Assembly (NCBI RefSeq): GCF_004359215.1
Contig: NC_090616.1
Coordinates: forward strand, 2,429,490 to 2,450,976
Reading direction: 5' to 3'
DNA: 21,487 bases
Source: Bremia lactucae
Lineage: Eukaryota; Oomycota; Peronosporomycetes; Peronosporales; Peronosporaceae
Position 1 is the first letter of the stretch. Each line of letters begins with the position of its first letter. Below, one piece after another: positions 1 to 8,189 of this stretch. The notes beneath the pieces are model-generated. The model was not told the origin of the DNA. It ran no database searches and saw nothing but the letters and a program-made list of their open reading frames with translations. The position numbers were made by a program, and so were the translations under genes.

Positions 1-21
1 GATCAGTAGGGCGTTGCTTCC

Positions 22-1091
22 CTACTGACCCCGACCATTTTTTGGCGGTCCGCCTCGCTGTTGCGATTTCACAACAACGTCGGATCCGCGACCGTTGCCC
101 TTTTTGGTATACGGTCCAAAATTACGTTCAGTACCTTTCGGTGCTGGGTGTGGGGCACTACACTTATGAGCGTAGTGTACCAATTTTTGGCAGCGATGGC
201 ATTTCTGCGATCGCTTATTGTTCGGAAAGCGAGGTCTCTCGCTTTCGACGTAAGAAAGATTCATGGGTTCTGGACCTCCTAACTCGTGTCGCTTTGGTTA
301 ATGATATGGTGACGAATTAGATTCAGCCTGTCTTAAGCTAAAGTCCTCCTGTTCCGCAACGGATATTGCTTCTTTAAGCGTATCTAGTTCCAAGCGGAAC
401 AGGTGGGTCTTTACGGGACCATCCGTAAGACCTTGCATGAACACCGTAATTAACGTGTTCATGAACTGGGTTGTTTGTAATACAACTCGCTAAGAGTCGT
501 AAGTACTGGGCATATGCGTGCACATCACGCTTGCCTTGCTTGAGTTTCAGAAGCTCTGAACGAGCTCTGAACGAGCTCTGAACGAGCTCTGAACTCAGCT
601 TTAGGTGGTTCAAACGTCTGTTTGAGCCGGGCTAAAAATCCTCTAGCGACCCAAAGACATATGGGTCGCGCAACTGAAGGCGTAATGCCCAAGTTTTGGC
701 ACGACCTGCCAAATTTGATTGAGCAATTGCGACTTGCATTTGCTCGTCGATGATGTGACGAGCCGTTATGGCATCGTCCAACTCGACAAGCCATCTTAAG
801 AGGGAGTCTTCTTCGACTCCCTATACTTAGAGATGTCAATCTTTAGAGTTTCGGGACGACGCGTATGCGTCTTTCCAGGTATACAGGGGTCTGTACATGT
901 TCTAATCTCAACAGTACTGCCTGTTGAGAGCCTTGCTGATTCAGCAAGGCTACCTTCTCCTTCATCTCATCAAGTTCATGTTGTATGAACTTGGCGATGG
1001 CTGCATGGAGGGCATCTCTGTCCAAACCGGACAGCATGGCAAAGATGGCATCGTTCCCTACGGTCGAACTCATTCGTTCGACCGCCATCAT
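22..1091 (-). pseudogene. gag: Decayed Ty3/gypsy gag (family I), 5'-to-3' on minus strand
   Basis: Gag forms the particle of an LTR retrotransposon and binds its RNA. The N-terminal piece (1091-843) has an amphipathic, coiled-coil-like stretch (HELDEMKEKVALLNQQ). The capsid-type core lies in two further frames around 840-374 (motif KQGKRDVHAYAQYLRLLA). The C-terminus (264-22) has an intact CX2CX4HX4C knuckle, CHRCQKLVHYAHKC. At least three frame changes, near 840, 590 and 455, and an in-frame TAA near 301 break it. The frame then ends in TAG (22-24) and stays open to the window edge, so pol probably lies further left. The start could be 1091 or the inner ATG at 1073. It lies about 110 bp after the primer binding site and LTR of the same element. 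Confidence 0.85.
553..594. repeat. 11-bp tandem repeat, four copies, inside gag
   Basis: The unit GCTCTGAACGA starts at 553, 564, 575 and 586, giving four near-perfect 11-bp copies inside the family I gag core. The reading frames on either side (motifs PPKAEFRARSEL upstream and LLKLKQGKRD downstream) join smoothly if only two copies are present, so two extra copies (22 bp) shift the frame. The ancestral copy number is inferred. Confidence 0.85.
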
Positions 1092-1200
1092 TCTCTGTCA
1101 CTCAAAAAGGAGTGCTTTCACGCGAAACGTGATGCGTATTTCCACAATCTTCTAACATGTCCATGTAAGGTGAAGAAAATAAGGTCCTTGGACGGACTAC

Positions 1201-1212
1201 AAAGTGCTACCA
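1201..1212 (-). other. Primer binding site, family I element
   Basis: On the minus strand TGGTAGCACTTT starts two bases after the LTR end (CCCCGTTACA, then CC). A TGG start right after an LTR is expected where a tRNA 3' end (CCA) primes minus-strand DNA synthesis. The same TGGTAGCACTT occurs after the family II LTR at 19424. The tRNA identity was not determined. Confidence 0.75.
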
Positions 1213-1214
1213 GG

Positions 1215-1621
1215 TGTAACGGGGCACTAAGTCTTGTACTGCTTCAGTTCAATTCCACTTCGCACTGCTTTAGTTGCGAGTGGTGCCTTACCGTTACTTC
1301 ACGTACACTACTACGTGCAGAGGAAGACTATTCTTTAAGACAACTACCTTAAGAGGGTTAAATGAAAACTGTACATATATTTTAGGTTATTCTTCTTTCT
1401 ATCTGTTAATGCTAACTTATTATGAACTAATACTATACATGCAACCTATTTGCTTACGTTTACAGCTGATTAGTCTGCGGGACAAATAGATATTATTAGT
1501 TAAGATTTCTGAGCATTACTACATAAAGTAGTATCCTCCAAATATTATCTACCTTTTAGATAAAATATATATACTAACAACCTTTAAGTGTTAATTTTAT
1601 GTAACGATACACCTCGTTACA
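1215..1621 (-). repeat. 5' LTR of family I gypsy element (407 bp)
   Basis: On the minus strand this AT-rich segment begins TGTAAC and ends GTTACA, a perfect 6-bp terminal inverted repeat. It is followed by a primer binding site and then gag, so it is the 5' LTR of the element whose gag runs to the left edge. TATATATATTTTATC just inside the start is a possible TATA-type promoter element. The left LTR and the second target-site copy are outside the window; the five bases before the LTR are GGAGG in the minus sense. The LTR start supplies the stop codon of the interrupted reading frame next to it. Confidence 0.8.
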
Positions 1622-1781
1622 CCTCCCCAACCCCACAACTCCTTCTGTTGCCCTCACGACTGTTTCCGGGAGCAGCAGCTGTCTTAGCTGGAGAAGCTGC
1701 CGTGCGCAAAGCAGGTTGGTCGGCAGCAGCAACATTTGCGGCCGCAATGGCAGCAGCAACAGCAAGAACAGTGGTCTTCAT
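1617..1781 (-). pseudogene. Signal-peptide reading frame truncated by an LTR
   Basis: A 54-codon frame starts with ATG at 1781 on the minus strand. Residues 1-20 look like a classical secretion signal: MKTT, then an Ala/Val-rich hydrophobic run ending in VAAA, with likely cleavage before DQPAL. The rest is Ala/Pro/Ser-rich, then basic, with a single Cys at residue 49. The stop TAA (1617-1619) is part of the TGTAAC LTR terminus that begins at 1621, so about 53 codons belong to the original gene. The rest would lie beyond the element, outside the window. No RXLR motif is visible and the family is unknown. I infer a secreted oomycete protein gene broken by insertion; a chance frame is possible but unlikely given the clean signal peptide. 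Confidence 0.6.
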
Positions 1782-2060
1782 AATCTGGCGTTTTTGACAG
1801 ATAGCAGACCGAACGTGGTATTTGGGCTTCTCGAACGAAGTTGAGTTATGATCTGTTCATGTAGCTGATAGCACGAACAAAATTCACTTCAAATAGTTCG
1901 GATATTTCTCGTTACTTTCCTGGATTGATTGCAGCTTCAAGATAGACTTTTGAAGACCAACTCACGAATTTGCATGGTGTCTGTAGCCTGATTCCTGTCA
2001 CTGTTTAACGTTTGACATAGGAACTAATGATGGAGTTTTATTTTAACGAAAGCTTAATCT
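1782..2060 (-). promoter_or_regulatory. Possible promoter and 5' leader of the signal-peptide frame
   Basis: This 279-bp non-coding stretch lies between the family II LTR and the ATG at 1781. About 70-80 bases before the ATG the minus strand reads ACTCAACTTCGTTCG, which loosely resembles the oomycete initiator (YCAYTYY type). No other gene is visible. The assignment rests on position and a weak motif. Confidence 0.3.
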
Positions 2061-2616
2061 TGTAGGCGGGCACTTCGTAATGCGGCCACGCTCTACTTAG
2101 ACACACACCCTAGCACAGCGAGGAAGCAGTTAAACCTGCTTCTCTCGCGTGCAGTGAGGTAATTGTGGTGGGCGCGCAAGTGACCTCACCCAACACGCTA
2201 AGTACTCTGGTTAAGTGTCGTCACGGGAGCGGTAATCCGTCTCCTGCGCACTTACCAAGTAGGAAGTAGTTTTTAGACTGATTTATATTGAATAGAATTA
2301 AATACAAATACCTATTTTTACCAATTAAAATATTATTTCTATAGCTATCATTTAATATGTATTGCGAGCGAATCTTTAAAGATACCTCGCGTAACGGATG
2401 ACGCTAGCCGTCATCACGGATGAATGCCTAGCAGCGTCATCCCTCCTTATGTGAATGCACCCATGTGCATCACATCCACAAGGGTTGGTCACAAATGTGC
2501 ACCACACCCGAGTGTTGGGTCTAAATACTATTATTTACTAATTGACCATCCCCTTAAGCACACAAAGTGTACTTATCGGGGATTGTGTAACATAGAAGCA
2601 ACTATAGCCCGATACA
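2061..2616 (-). repeat. Family II gypsy LTR, minus strand (556 bp)
   Basis: It is homologous along its length to the plus-strand LTRs at 7497-8029 and 18887-19421, with the same TGTATCGGGC/TGTAACGGG start, palindrome clusters, TATAAAT box and CCTACA end. A purine run (AAGAGGGGGATGG) directly precedes it on the minus strand, so it may be a 3' LTR. However, the sequence beyond that tract is a plus-strand gene and not a pol 3' end, and no target-site duplication is visible (flanks aatct and ccatc). It could equally be a solo LTR with a rearranged flank. Confidence 0.8.
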
Positions 2617-2629
2617 CCATCCCCCTCTT
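2617..2629 (-). other. Possible polypurine tract
   Basis: AAGAGGGGGATGG (12 of 13 purines) on the minus strand abuts the LTR start. This is where a gypsy polypurine tract primes plus-strand DNA synthesis. The lack of pol sequence upstream weakens the call. Confidence 0.4.
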
Positions 2630-2751
2630 AAAGAACGAATTTACATTTTTTTTAAATTCGTCAAAGAGTAGAGAGGTACTGCGAGCAGCTTTACGTGCCG
2701 CTAGTTCACTCGATCACTCTCGCGCACGTGTTTCCATACACGGCGCCCAAG

Positions 2752-4314
2752 ATGCCATCTAAAAGGAGCCACGTTGGTGAGTCGTCTGCGAAGACGCCCA
2801 CTCGACCTCGCACTAAGCGCACACGCCGCGTTAATTCGCCGGCCGCGTCTAATTGCCTTAGTCGGAACGCCGACAGCTACTGCTGCTGTCGCGTTAACAG
2901 GGCTAAAGGATCCATTCCACTTTAACAGTGAGGATATTAATCCGTCGCTCATTGTCGACAACAATGAGTCGACACCGTTGCCGTCACCTCATAGTAGTGA
3001 TGCGGACAACGAGCTCATGAGGAAGGATGATGCGGCATTATTGCCCATCCAAACTTCTCTCATGGCTCACAACATGGAGATAACATCATCTACGAATGCT
3101 GTCCCATCGTCTGCGCTGGAAAGCGCAGCGACAGGTAATGAGAGCGCTGCCCATAAAGGCGCAGCCGCTTCTCCGTTGGGTATAACCACAACGTCTTATA
3201 CTCAGACCATAATTTACATAATTCATAATGATTCTAACATAGAGGATTCGGAGCCTAAAGCTCCGCCGACGACATGTGAACGTGCTCAGTCGGTGTCACA
3301 ATTTAGTCGTTTAGAACGTGGCCATGTGACGGGTAACATTCCAAAGATGCCCCCTCCATCTATTTGGCCTCGTTTAAACGGGCCAAGAGCGTCGCTCCTT
3401 GAGCGCTCTCTTGTAGACGCACATAATAATTATGGCGTCTTATAATCATGGAGGGATCAGGTGAAATCGCTTGGGGGCGTATTTTTCCGATCCCGGTCGT
3501 GTTGCGTTCAAATGAAACGTCCGACCAATACGAGGCGGAATTCCTGCGCCGCGTTCAGCCGATTTCCGATGCGATGAAAAAGCGGTCGCAGCGAATTAAT
3601 TTCTTCTGTTTGCGTGTGAAAGAAATCATGGGTGGTACTGTACCCCCTGTTTCTTCTCACTACGCTGCTTTTGCTAGTCCATTTGAGACTAGCGAAGTGG
3701 CTTCAGCTGGTGCTCCTTTTCATAAGCAGCCACTAAGCCGGTAACATCAATATGTAGGGTATCGATCGGTTCCCAAGAGTCAAAACTCTTCGAGTAACCT
3801 ATTCATTGGACGAGGATATGATACCCTTGCCTCACGGAGCGGTGGGCAAGCAACCTTCCAACAATGAAGCGTTGATTCCCACCCGCATCCATCAGTGCAG
3901 GTGGCGCCCGATAGGAGTGGCGATCTCGCCCACCTACTCGCGGCTGCCTTACCTTCGTCCCTTCAGTCTCAGGCGTTAAACGCTGCTGAACGACGTATTG
4001 CGGATCTCGAGAGTCAAGTCTCACGACTGACCTCGGATCTCGTTGATGTCCGAGCGAAGGCTCGTCAGGGTTATGAACGCCTGAAGACTCGCTTGGACCT
4101 TTTCGAGAGGATAATGCTGAGGGATCCGCGTTACTCGCGTGATGTCTCTCGCTCTCCGAGTCCTGTTCGTGGAGGGAGGAACTCGCGTGATGTCTCTCGC
4201 TCTCCGAGTCCTGTTCGTGGAGGGAGAAATCGGTCTGATATTTTTCCACCTTCACCGTCCCCCTCACACGGACGACGCTCGACTCACAGTCGGCGTCACC
4301 ATCGGTCTCATTAG
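2752..4314 (+). pseudogene. Decayed gene with coiled coil and RS repeats, function unknown
   Basis: Successive open segments share one direction. An N-terminal basic start (MPSKRSHVGESS, 2752) lies in frame 1. A frame 2 segment to 3445 is Ser/Asn/Asp-rich and acidic. Frame 1 from 3448 includes AWGRIFPIPVVLRSNE and is broken by TAA (3742-3744) and TGA (3865-3867). The region at roughly 3960-4115 predicts a coiled coil (AAERRIADLESQVSRL). It is followed by two 16-residue RDVSRSPSPVRGGRNS repeats. From about 4229 the frame runs by chance into antisense integrase sequence, so the true end is lost. Two frame changes (near 2850 and 3445) and two stops make it non-functional as assembled. I do not recognise the family: a repeated host gene or a transposon gag-like protein both fit. 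Confidence 0.55.
4133..4228 (+). repeat. 48-bp tandem repeat, two copies
   Basis: Units at 4133-4180 and 4181-4228 are almost identical and in frame, encoding a 16-residue Arg/Ser/Pro unit (RDVSRSPSPVRGG core). The array ends at the boundary with the integrase-derived sequence. Confidence 0.9.
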
Positions 4315-5130
4315 ACGGATGGAGATATTTGACCTAATTTGGCTCTACATACCATTTCAGACGACCCACGTAAAATACGCGTCTTCATATACAGGGGAGG
4401 GGAGCCTATAATTTAGGTCTCCAGCCTCTTCAACCACCGTAAAGGGCCCAATGAAACGCGGCAACAACTTCGTAGTACCTCCAGGTAGTACAGAAATTGC
4501 ATTTTTAGGTAGGGTAGCAGTACTTAATAGTACTTTTTCACCCACTCTAAAGCGTTCATTGTTTTTGCGACCATTTCGGTCCGCATATTCTTTTTGCTTG
4601 TCCTGTGCGCTTGCCATTGCGTCACGGACTTTACGTGTGATGGCTAATCGCTCATCCACAAAGCGTTGAGCCTCGCTCACGCTTTTAGCATCAAACTCGC
4701 CTATGATACCGCCAAGAGGTCGGTCATAAGGCGTAGTTTTATTGACCACTGCTAAACTGGCAGGGTCACTAGGGCAAGTTTCTGTCTTTGAGATGATACC
4801 CTCATGGGTCATCGTCATATTGACGAAACTATGTCCCTCTTTCGCACCGAGCATAGTGAGGGGCCCTCCCCCACTAAGACTCGGGCTGCGCACAAACGAG
4901 ACTGGCGTCCGAGGATGGCGCAGTCCGTTAATATAAAACGGTGTCTCACCCGTACTGGCGTGGACACTGTTATTTATAGCGAACTCCACAAAGGGCAATT
5001 GCTTGCTCCACTCTTTGGGAGTTGCTATAGTGCGTAAGACATCCGCCACGACCCGATTGGCACGTTCTGTTTGGCCATCGGTCTGGGGATGATCTGCGGT
5101 CGACATGTGGAGCTTGCTACCTAGCAGCTC
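4229..5130 (-). pseudogene. pol: Integrase C-terminal half, copy 1 (family II)
   Basis: On the minus strand an uninterrupted frame (5106-4357, about 249 residues) covers the end of the catalytic core, including HPQTDGQTERANR with the third (Glu) catalytic residue, and the C-terminal GPY/F-type motif (RFIGPFTVVEEAGDLNYRL). A small deletion then shifts the frame before the VGRLKRYVDP-like end. Upstream it stops abruptly at the single N (5131), so the first two catalytic Asp residues are missing. It is clearly less decayed than the copy at 5132-6033: it keeps the intact frame and HPQTDG, where copy 2 has HSQTDG and frameshifts. The left end abuts the RS-repeat gene. Confidence 0.85.
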
Positions 5131-5131
5131 N
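5131..5131. other. Single ambiguous base at a repeat junction
   Basis: The only isolated N lies exactly between the two integrase copies (GCAGCTC, N, ATCGGTCTG). It may mark a scaffold or error-correction join. Confidence 0.9.
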
Positions 5132-6500
5132 ATCGGTCTGATAGCTTTTCGCCTTCACCGTCCCCCTCACCCGAACGACGCTCGACTCACAGTCGGCGTC
5201 ACCATCGGTCTCCTTAACCAGATGGGGGTATGTGACCTCATTTGGGTCTACATACCGTTTCAGACGACCCACGTAAAATACGGGGTGCGTCTTCATATAC
5301 GGGGGAAGGGTGAGCCTATAATTTAGGTCTCCAACCTCTTCAACCACCGTAAAGGGCCCAATAAAACGCGGCAACAACTTCGTAGTACCTCCAGGTAGTA
5401 CAGAAATTGCATTTTTAGGTAGAGTAGCAGTACTTAATAGTACTTTTTCACCCACTCTAAAGCGTTCATTATTCTTGCGACCATTTCGGTCCGCAAATTC
5501 TTTTTGCTTGTCCTGTGCGCTTGGCATTGCGTCACGGACTTTACGTGTGATGGCTAATCGCTCATCCACAAAGCATTGAGCCTCGCTCTAGCTTTCAGCA
5601 TCAAACTCGCCTATGATACCGTCAAGAGGTCGGTCATAAGACGTAGTTTTATTGACCACTGCTAAACTGGCAGGGCCACTAGGGAAAGTTTCTGTCTTTG
5701 AGATGATATCATAGGTCATCGTCCTATTGACGAAACTATGTCCCTCTTTCGCACCGAGCATAGTGAGGGACACTCCCCCACTAAGACTCGGGCTGCGCAC
5801 AAAGAGGCTGGCGTCCGCGGATGGCGCAGTCCGTTAATATAAAACGGTGTCTCACCCGTTCTGGCGTGGACACTGTTATTTATAGCGAACTCCACAAAGG
5901 GCAATTGCTTGCTCCACTCTTTGGGAGTTGATATAATGCGTAAGATATCCGCCACGACCCGTTTGGCACGTTCTGTTTGGCCATCGGTCTGGGAATGATC
6001 TGCGGTCGACATGTGAGCTTGCTACCTAGCAGCTCGAACACATGTCGCCAAAAACCAGACGTAAAACGTGGATCCCGGTCCGATACTATGGACTCGGGCA
6101 TCCCGTGTAGTCGGTAAACATGATCCAGGAACAAGAGAGCTGCCTCCTTGCCTGTGATCGATGTTTTACGTGGTGCTAAATGCACCATTTTGCTCAGTCT
6201 GTCTACAAAGACGACTAGCCCTGTCCGACCCTTATGATCGGGCGGCATGCCAAACATGAAGTCCCGGCTTACTGACTTCCAACAGTTGGTTGGAATCGGT
6301 AGCGGCTTCAGTGGCGCACTGCTGGACGGTGCAGGCTTAGGGCGCTGACACTGTTCGCAAGAGAGAATATAGTTGGCCACCCATCTATATAGATGTGGCC
6401 ACCAAATTCCTCTGATACTCGAATGAATGTCTTTTCACGGCCCAGATGCCCACTAGATGGCGCATCATGGAGCTAGTGAAGTATCATAAACTAAGGCTGA
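5132..6500 (-). pseudogene. pol: Integrase, frameshifted (family II, minus strand)
   Basis: In order on the minus strand are the HHCC zinc domain (HDAPSSGHLGREKTF, then CEQCQRPKP), a core with first Asp (VSRDFMFGMP), second Asp (ESIVSDRDPRF) and Glu (HSQTDGQTERAKR), and the GPF C-terminal motif (RFIGPFTVVEEVGDLNYRL). All three catalytic residues are visible, but in different frames. A one-base loss near 6013 shifts the frame between the second Asp and the Glu, and another shift follows HPRTP near 5810. An in-frame stop lies near 5588. Its 3' end is cut at 5132 at the same position as copy 1 (ATCGGTCTG). No 3' LTR follows. Confidence 0.85.
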
Positions 6501-6830
6501 AGGCGAGTTCTACCTGAACTCCCTCAGACTTAACGAGCGCGCCGTTTGCTTAACGAACAGTCGCCTTTTCTCGCTTGCCATCCTGGCAAAGCGACTCAAA
6601 CATCGCCAGTCTCTTTCTCAGAGCCGCGAGTTTTGCAAAATTTTGTGATGCACTCGAATCTACTAGGAGGGTCACTACCTGGTCATAATCTCGTATTTTA
6701 GCGCTGTATAGACCAGCAGGGTTGAGTTTAAAATTGAGACCTCCGATACTATGCTTCCCATTTGGTCCACAACTCTGAACTTAGAGGTAGCTTCAGAGTC
6801 CGCGACAGTAAAGCGTACCGCCGCTACTTC
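6495..6830 (-). pseudogene. pol: Aspartic protease fragment fused to integrase by deletion
   Basis: The minus strand encodes LVDSSASQNFAKLAALR near 6665-6615, the position of the aspartic protease active-site loop (usually D-S/T-G-A). Here it reads DSSA, with Ser in place of Gly. A later piece, ALVKSEGVQVELAFSL (about 6540-6495), is typical of gypsy proteases in this group. Directly after it the integrase HHCC region begins, so the whole RT and RNase H region is missing. Several frame changes are present. Confidence 0.7.
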
Positions 6831-7496
6831 GCTCCTGCGTTCCCCGAACCGATGCAGAACTCATGCGTCTCGCACGCTGGTTCTTGACCTGGTTGTTTGG
6901 GAAGGGAGCTCACTTGCTTGGCGTCTTTACCCCAGCAGGGACCCTGGCATTGCAGCGAGCCATCATATGGCCGCGCTTGCCGCATTTAAAACAGACAACG
7001 TCTGCATTGCCCAGCTCCATTGGAGTGGCATCTGTCCTCTCGGCCGACGGCTTATACCAAGCTGTCCTTGAGGCACTGTTGTAGGATTGCTCCTCAACTA
7101 AGGCAATTCGGATTGCCTCTTTTATCGTCTACGGCACTTTTTTAAAAGGGTCTGTCGCGGTAGGCCATGCCGTAGTTTATTCATAAACGAGGGCACCGTA
7201 ACGTCCCCGGAATCGGAGCTACGGTAATGGATGCCGACAGCGAGCGCATCTCCTGCATATACTCTTGCAGAGATCGCTTCGCATGTCGCGCTCCAAAGAA
7301 GCGCGCCTGAAGCAACACCTCGTTGTTCGTCGGCTGATAAATGATGCGAATCTTTTCGTTAAAGTTTGCCTATGTAAAAAGGCCTTTCCGTCTGCCATAA
7401 GTGACAAGCAAGCCTATTCTGAAGCCTTAATGCGCAGATGTGACATACCGAACGACACCATCCGGCTGTCGTCGATGAGCTGCGCCACACCGCATT
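6831..7496 (-). pseudogene. gag: 3' half of gag (family II), cut by an LTR
   Basis: On the minus strand this is homologous to the plus-strand gag at 8540-9200. It includes the capsid-type segment and an intact CX2CX4HX4C zinc knuckle, CFKCGKRGHMMARC (6952-6993). Frame disruptions are frequent. Its upstream end is the sequence AATGC (7492-7496 read on the minus strand), directly abutting the first base of the plus-strand LTR at 7497. The 5' half of gag is missing here; a matching 5' half that ends in AATGC lies at 19500-19873. Confidence 0.8.
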
Positions 7497-7673
7497 TGTA
7501 ACGGGATAAAGCTGTACTGATGCTACACAGTCCCCGTTAAGTACGCTTTGTGTACTTGTAGGGTTGGTCAATTCCTTAAATAGAGTAATTAGACCCACCA
7601 CTCGGGCGTGGTTCACATTTGTCACCAACCCTTGTGTATCTTATGCACATAAGGTGCATTCACATTAGGACAG

Positions 7674-7690
7674 ATGACGCCTAGCGTCAT
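7674..7690. promoter_or_regulatory. Conserved palindrome in the LTR, CRE/ATF-like half sites
   Basis: ATGACGC-CTA-GCGTCAT has 7-bp perfect arms made of TGACG half sites, as bound by bZIP factors. It recurs at 19064-19080, and slightly changed at 2398-2414, in the other LTR copies. Its place upstream of the TATAAAT box fits a U3 transcription signal. Function is inferred. Confidence 0.4.
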
Positions 7691-7801
7691 CCGTTACGTG
7701 AAATATCTAAAAAGATACACTCGCAATACATATTCGTTTTATCTACAGAAATGACATTTTTGATTGGTGAAAATCAGGTATTTATATCTAATGCGATTAA
7801 A

Positions 7802-7808
7802 TATAAAT
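7802..7808 (+). promoter_or_regulatory. TATA box of the family II LTR
   Basis: TATAAAT in the context AAATATAAATCAGTC is conserved in all three long LTR copies (19192-19198 on plus; also in the minus copy). It lies about 300 bases after the LTR start, a plausible U3/R promoter position. Confidence 0.45.
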
Positions 7809-8031
7809 CAGTCGAAAACTACTTCCTACTTAGTAAGTGTGCACGAGGAGCCGGATTACCACTCCCGTTACAACACTTTACTATAGTACTTAGTGCGTTG
7901 GCTGAGGTCGTAAGGCGCCCACCACAAATACCTCACTGCACGCAAGAAAGGCTGGGTAAACCGCTTCCTCGCTGTGCTACTTTGTGTGTCTAAGAAGAGC
8001 GTGGCCTCATTAAGACGTGCCTCCCTACACT

Positions 8032-8049
8032 TATTAGCACTTGAAATCC
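8032..8049 (+). other. Degenerate primer binding site
   Basis: TATTAGCACTTGAAATCC aligns with TGGTAGCACTTGAAATCC at 19424-19441. The first GG is changed to AT, which should weaken pairing to a tRNA CCA end. Confidence 0.6.
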
Positions 8050-8150
8050 TTCCCACGACCCGTATATCTGCGTGTGAACGTGAGGAGGAGTTTCAATGTT
8101 GAAACTCCTCCTCACTTACACACGCAGAGATACAAGTCGTAAGAAGGATT
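8045..8150. repeat. 106-bp hairpin-forming inverted repeat in the leader
   Basis: Arms 8045-8096 and 8099-8150 are reverse complements at about 45 of 52 positions, separated by two bases. The 18 bp next to the centre, ending in GAGGAGGAGTTTCAA, pair perfectly. The related leader after 19441 runs straight through without the second arm, so the right arm looks like an inverted duplication specific to this copy. Confidence 0.9.
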
Positions 8151-8189
8151 GAGCCCAATCAATATTAAGCTCATTTCTCTTACCTCTCC

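Larger units (their letters stand above)
7497..8029 (+). repeat. 5' LTR of family II element (533 bp)
   Basis: It starts TGTAACGGG and ends CCCTACA. The start is fixed by the exact end of gag homology at 7496, and the end by comparison with the LTRs at 2061 and 18887. Conserved internal signals are three short palindromes (7539-7557, 7643-7659, 7674-7690) and TATAAAT at 7802-7808. It is followed by a degenerate primer binding site and gag, so it is a 5' LTR. Confidence 0.88.

Noticed and set aside
924..1352. Plus-strand frame of 142 codons
   Set aside because: It is the complement of gag, primer binding site and LTR on the minus strand and has no recognisable protein features.
2773..2778. 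GTGAGT as an intron 5' splice site in the RS-repeat gene
   Set aside because: No matching acceptor that would repair the later frame breaks is visible, and the frame changes are better explained by decay.
3803..4267. Minus-strand frame of 154 codons opposite the RS-repeat gene
   Set aside because: The plus strand shows a better coiled coil and RS repeats; only the part beyond 4229 is real antisense integrase.
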